DNA of 14,373 bases, from positions 1-14,373 of the forward strand of contig JAOXYB010032686.1 in the NCBI GenBank assembly GCA_028565635.1, given 5' to 3'. A model generated the notes under the pieces. It saw only the letters and a list, made by a program, of their open reading frames with translations, did not search any database and was not told the origin of the DNA. The translations under genes and the position numbers were made by a program. Shown one piece after another: positions 9,622 to 14,373 of this stretch; the first letter of the stretch is position 1, and the number at the start of each line of letters is the position of its first letter. This stretch comes from Phoronis ovalis. Taxonomy: Eukaryota > Phoronida > Phoronidae.

Positions 9622-10869
9622 GTAAGAGCAAGTTGTATCCTGTACAGTGGTAGAAATTAAGGGATTTAGTTTAACCTCGTGCATCCACAGCATGCTGGTC
9701 TACCAAAACAATGCTTGTTAGGGAGTTGTCAATATCACATTTTTGTCTCAGAATGTACCAGCAGCAGGAAAATGCGTATGCAAATCTTTAAAAAAAAACA
9801 GTATTTATATCTCCATGAAAAACTTTACTGATTGCATTATATTTGCTGTCATTGATTCTTTCCCTTCGGAAAGAATTATTTTACTGTTTTGGGTTTAAAT
9901 ATAATATAATATAGTTGGGATACTTAAATTTGTTTGATTGTATTAAAATTCTTGTGATAATATAGAATCAATTCTTTATAGTCGCACACGTTCCCACATC
10001 TTAAAAAATCTCTGGTTTATTGCTGCCATTTCTTCTAGATAATGTTGGGAAATGGGGTTTAAATCAAATTTATTACCACCATTAGTGGCTGTAAATCATT
10101 CAAAGGTCTGGTTATGGGAAATAAATGTCATGTTCCTTGCATCATGTCATCAATGAATCCCACCACTTGTAACTGATTGCTTTTTTGTCTGCCACATTAT
10201 ATTGGGCATGGTGAAACATTGAGTTGGATAACTCATCCTGGTATTGGGCTCCTGCACAATATCTGAGTTGTTGCACAGGGAAGGCAGAAAGTACAGAGGG
10301 AATCAGTAAATGAAAACAAATGCCCCATTTACAGAAGGTCCTACAATGTGCTCAGTAACACATTAGGTACTCCAGTTTTTAAAGTAAATACAATCCAAAT
10401 AAGTTTAAATTGCGCTTTAAATTCTAAATATTTTAGATAATTTTAAAATGTTGATGTTCCTCAGGGGGTTTATGGTGTCCTGCTAGCCATTCCACAAGAG
10501 AAAAATAAATTTGTTGACAGTCCTATTCTCTATAAATACACTATTCTTTAAATCTTTTAGTGAATTCATCATGATAGCTAAAATTGTCTGCACTGTAATC
10601 ATTGTGTAGAATACTGCTCTGCAAAAGCAGTAAAACTTGAAAAGAGAAAAAGTTATGGGTACACCAGAATGTTTAAATATGTATGCTGTATAATCTTCAA
10701 GTTTTATATAACATTTTAGAGTGAAAACTCGATTTGGTTTGAGAGTCATGAATGCAGTGCCAATGGATCCCAATAAATGGCAGGTGACGGTAGATGTTAG
10801 TCATAAACAGAGAGGAGCAATGATCACAGCGTTTGTCAAAGATGCGCGAAGTTATGCCAAGACTGCCAG
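8853..10869 (+). CDS. TMEM132: TMEM132-family membrane protein gene (two internal exons resolved)
   Basis: Known of the family: TMEM132 proteins (Detonator in Drosophila) are single-pass type I membrane proteins with an N-terminal cohesin-like region, tandem Ig-like domains and a cytoplasmic tail. They act mainly in the nervous system in adhesion and actin control. Seen here: exons 8853-9621 and 10720-10869 join in phase 2 and give about 305 codons of N-terminal ectodomain. Hallmarks are LEASYGPFAVRQAVP (human TMEM132D, from memory: LNASYGPFSVEQVVP), three Cys (codons at 9224, 9272 and 9299) spaced like the family's conserved Cys before a SWW/SWF motif, an RIQYREIREDQHILLDVP-type segment, and KPVYPGSQFKIPVKL leading into LFVVRVKTRFGLRV. 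Only part of the gene is visible: no signal peptide, membrane segment or tail. The paralogue cannot be specified; invertebrates usually have one. Confidence 0.9.
9622..10719 (+). other. TMEM132 intron between the two resolved exons
   Basis: A 1.1-kb phase 2 intron with a GTAAGA donor and TTTTAG acceptor. It is AT-rich; the stretch at about 10000-10400 is somewhat richer in G and C and may hold old repeat sequence, but I could not identify it. No coding signal. Confidence 0.85.
10720..10869 (+). CDS. TMEM132: TMEM132 next exon (FGLRV...KWQVTVDV)
   Basis: This 150-nt exon lies after TTTTAG and before CCAG|GTAAGG. Its first base completes the Arg codon split at 9621, then it reads VKTRFGLRVMNAVPMDPNKW and QVTVDVSHKQRGAMITAFVK, ending KTA plus AG. 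It matches the family pattern of a beta-strand K-x-K-x-G-x-x-I/V followed by a W-x-V strand (human TMEM132D: AKVKKGVNIIGV...IWDV, from memory). It is phase 2 at both ends. It is too short for long-ORF searches and was found by splice sites and homology. Confidence 0.9.
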
Positions 10870-13800
10870 GTAAGGGATATTACATATTTACCTTTTACAC
10901 TGAGAAAGACTGGAATAGGTATAGTTTGGGTTTAACATGATAAAATTCAAACAAATATTCTACTTTTGTTTATTTTTGATCAATCACGGGTAATCCCACA
11001 ACTTTTTTGGGGGTCTAACAACAAGCCTTGTTGCTTCATATATGAAGGGAATATTTCTATAAATTCATATTTCAGGGAAACTGTTGCTTTTTGGAACAGC
11101 ATTGGAGGTTTCTGGAAACCAGATTTTCTTATTGAGAAAGCTTTGGTGCTCAAGATGTTTTAGTTATCAGTTCAGCTGCAAAACATTTGATATTTTCCAA
11201 GATTAAGTGTGTTTCAAAAACATGACCTTTTTACCTAGGATATAGCATAACTGTTCCTAGAACTGTTTAGTTAGTGACTGCAAGATACTTCAAGATGTCC
11301 ACTTCCTTATATTTTACAAGTATTTAGGTTGTGTTTTCCAGGGTTTCAACAGAAACTTAACAAAACCTACTTGCAATATTAACTAGTGGTGTCACAAAGT
11401 TGAATTTGATTTTGATAGTCTCCTGAATTTTTTGCTGAAGGCAAAAATATTGTGTGTAAACTGAAAAACAACAGTGACCAAAGCATTAACTTCAATTTAG
11501 ATAATAAGGAAAACACAAATTGAAATCAGAGAGAAACATTCCTTTCTAAAGTTACAAAGATAAAACAACTTTTTTATCCAATGGGATGGCATATTTTGAA
11601 ATTGAGACAGCTGCGAAATAATAAACACCAGGTTTATGTTCACTTTTAACAAGGTGTCAAAAATATGTTGCACTCAGTTGCCAGTATTTGATTAAATGTT
11701 GAGGTTTGTAATCATTCCAGCAGGTAACTTACTAAACTAAAATTGATAGTTTAAAGTGCCTGATCCTGCAACCTGTGTTCCTCGAAATAATATGATGATA
11801 AAAATAACTAAAATGTATTTTAAAATTATAGTTCTATTAAAAACTACATTTGCTCATGAAATAAAAATATTCAATGTGCTCTTAAGGGGTAATATTTTCT
11901 TCAAAATATTAAAAGCTATGACTACAGGCATTTTTTCTGCTGATACAGTAAGTACTCAAACATATCAAGATTAAATTAATTCAAACTAGGAAGCAGCCTT
12001 GCTGGAAATTTTATTCTGCTTTCCTGTAACTGTTAAGTCAAAAGTGTCAACTGTGTTAGGTATATTGAAGAAATGTTTTTCTGCATCATTGCTGATTTAA
12101 TGAAATATAAGTCATCCATTGTTGGCTTTTCAGATATTATCTGTGTCTTGCCACTGATTTTGAAAAGAACACAGATCTTGATACCCTGTTATAAAATACC
12201 TCCAAAACTTCATAAAGTTAAACAGTTTCCATCTATATTGGAACATGTATACAAAAATGCACATTCATAAACACATAGTTGACAAAAAGGGTGATAGTAT
12301 TTGCCTTCTGCTCCATGTTCTTTAACAAGTGTACATTTAAATTTTGAAAATATTGTTGTATCAATTTTTAGAAGTCACTTGTTTTTGTGGTTTTTATAGT
12401 AGATAAATGCATCTAGTAATTTAGGTATTTTCAAATTGCATGGATATGATTAAATGTAGGTAGTAGTCAGAATTTTGAAAAGACATTTAACAATGATTAC
12501 TTATCACACCTATAATTATTCTAACTGGGTAGATTGATATTGGTCCCCCACAACAGTCAAGGAATGTTCTGAAATTTGGTATGTTATAAAAAATTAAATT
12601 ATTCTGTTATATACTGGTAGCTTCCTAAAATTTATAAAGAACATCAAATGCATTATATTGTATATATGTAATTTGTCTTCCTGACCTTTAATATGTCCAA
12701 GAAAACAAATCAAATTAAAAATTCCATAAAACAAATGTTATATTGAACATTTTATAAGAAAAACATGATGTGAGTGCACTGGTATTATTTTCTGAAAACT
12801 GGCAAATTAATTTTTAATTTAGTGACCTTGACATTATACTACTGAATTACAGTTTTATAAACTCAGTAGCAGGATTGAATTTGACCAGATCAATAGAGAT
12901 TTCAGTCTCCCAAAGGTTTATGTAAATATATTTCTAAGTTATAATTTACATTTGGAGCCTTAACACCTCATCATGAATAAAGTATACTGTTAGAATAAAT
13001 TTTATGTTTTGCCAATTTCTGTCTATCTCAGCTTCTATAAATTTTGTGCATATACTTGCACAATAATATAAGAGTTTAAATTATCATAGCATTCACCAGT
13101 GTTTAAATTTTTTTCAATGCTTCATTATAATGTAATTAGGTTGATTAGTAGTGAATCAGATATTGCACCATGAAACATGTCTGTTTAATGTTAGAGCTGC
13201 TATTCCTATCAGCAGGTAAGAATCAACAAACATAACTTCCTTCAGTTTGAGGGATATTTTAGAAATGTTTACACTTGAAACTTTTCATGAAGGTCATTCT
13301 TTTGCTGTTTTCTGCTTATTTCATTTTTGTTGACCCAGGGTTACTTTAATTGCTAATTAAACTTTTTACTTCATTTGTTATAAGGAATCCCTAATGAGTA
13401 AAACTTAATGAAGGATGTAGCATATAATCTTAACTGGAAATATCATTAATCTAAGAGAATTAATTTTAGTTCAAATTAAGTAACCATCTTGGGTATAGAC
13501 CCATTAGAGGCTGTTCTGAATGTATTCTATTAAAGGCTAGTTTTGATTAGATTAGACTACTGAATAAGTTTGTACATTTTTTTCGAATTCATGCTTTTCT
13601 ACCTAATTACCTAAGTGATGATAAATTATAATTTTTTCAACTGTGTAATATATATTTGTCATATTTAAATAGTAATAGTTTTGGGGCCCAAAATTCCAAT
13701 TTTATATATTTCCAAGTTATTAATTTCTTGATAATGCTTTACTAATGAAGTCATATTGGTAAAATTGTAAACCAGCAATATGTTGCATCTTAATATATAA

Positions 13801-14373
13801 TATAATTAGTCCTTCTTTTGCCTGTAGATGAGCTATTTACATATCTTGATAGTAGCAAAGTTTTGCACAGTTTCTTTAGAGGATGCTCACTTGGCCATTG
13901 ATACCAAATGATTATGACTGCCATCTTGGGCGATCTCTGGTGTAATATCAGATGAGACTAAAATATGTAACAGATACTATAATAACAGGTCTTTGATCTA
14001 TGAATGCTGAATTCAATAAGAATCCCCCCATAATGAAGGATCTAATCAAATCCCCTCTTACATCACAGCTTTAAATTGAATGCTTCACATCATGTTTGTT
14101 ATGATCCAAATGTCTACATTACACATTGTCTGATCCCTGAGTGCCTGAAACAGTATACTGATGATAGTTATTGCAAATGATATAGCTAGTTAAATAAACA
14201 TCAGATCCAAGATATGGACTGGAACTCATTATCCAGACCATGCTTGTGGATTGTGATACTATATGGGGTCAATTGCTGTTTCAAATGGTCCATATTTCCT
14301 AACAAAACACTTGATGGATACCATGAGTGTCAAACAAATGGCTCTCTGTCTTTTAGAAGCAGAAGTTGAAATC
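10870..14373 (+). other. TMEM132 downstream intron, continuing past the window
   Basis: It begins with the GTAAGG donor after exon 10720-10869. No segment resembling the next family exon (TWQVEYP-type) is visible in any frame, so the intron probably runs to or past the right edge. A possible 21-nt microexon lies at 13195-13215. At 14342-14356 there is a pyrimidine-rich ctctctgtcttttag acceptor followed by an open EAEVEI reading, but the phase does not fit the last known exon. The stretch 13800-14340 is more mixed in base composition and may be a decayed repeat. Confidence 0.6.

Noticed and set aside
10966-11163. Plus-strand 65-codon frame just after TMEM132 exon 10720-10869
   Set aside because: It shows no match to the expected next part of TMEM132 and no fitting acceptor; intronic noise.
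13800-14340. Mixed-composition stretch with fragments that look vaguely like a decayed coding element
   Set aside because: Every frame carries several stops and no conserved motif could be named, so I do not call a transposon or pseudogene.

Overview
This is a stretch of animal nuclear DNA. It is AT-rich and intron-rich, and it has short coding exons with GT-AG splice sites, long non-coding stretches and foldback repeats. None of it looks bacterial. Two conserved animal genes can be recognised by eye, so long single-frame ORFs are a poor guide here. The BCL7 and TMEM132 families, with introns of about 0.5-2 kb, suggest an invertebrate metazoan; I cannot name the clade.

Left part (about 1-4290, minus strand): a BCL7-family gene, encoding a subunit of the SWI/SNF (BAF) chromatin-remodelling complex. 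Four coding exons are resolved: 4199-4290 with the start codon, 2027-2105, 1397-1565 and 754-912. Their phases agree at every junction, giving about 166 codons. The last few codons and the stop are not settled. The most likely terminal exons lie within 1-753 or beyond the left edge. Intron 1 (2106-4198) carries two foldback inverted-repeat elements, one well preserved (about 3410-3918) and one older (about 2508-2932). A three-copy 30-nt tandem repeat lies at 123-213.

Middle (4291-8852): a long non-coding interval upstream of BCL7, which also contains or adjoins the 5' part of the gene on the right. It has a poly-A/GC-patch repeat at about 4610-4850. I found no convincing exon here, although a few short open segments are noted.

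Right part (8853-14373, plus strand): a TMEM132-family gene, encoding a single-pass membrane protein of neural cell adhesion type. The large N-terminal ectodomain exon (8853-9621) and the next exon (10720-10869) join in phase and read through family-typical sequence. The exon for the signal peptide and everything downstream (Ig-like domains, membrane segment, cytoplasmic tail) are not resolved in this window. The 3.5 kb after 10869 is intron as far as I can see, with one weak 21-nt microexon candidate.

The two genes are head-to-head (BCL7 minus, TMEM132 plus) and have no obvious functional link. I found no undescribed gene system. The items most worth a second look are the foldback elements, the unresolved BCL7 terminus, the microexon candidate and the small tandem repeat.
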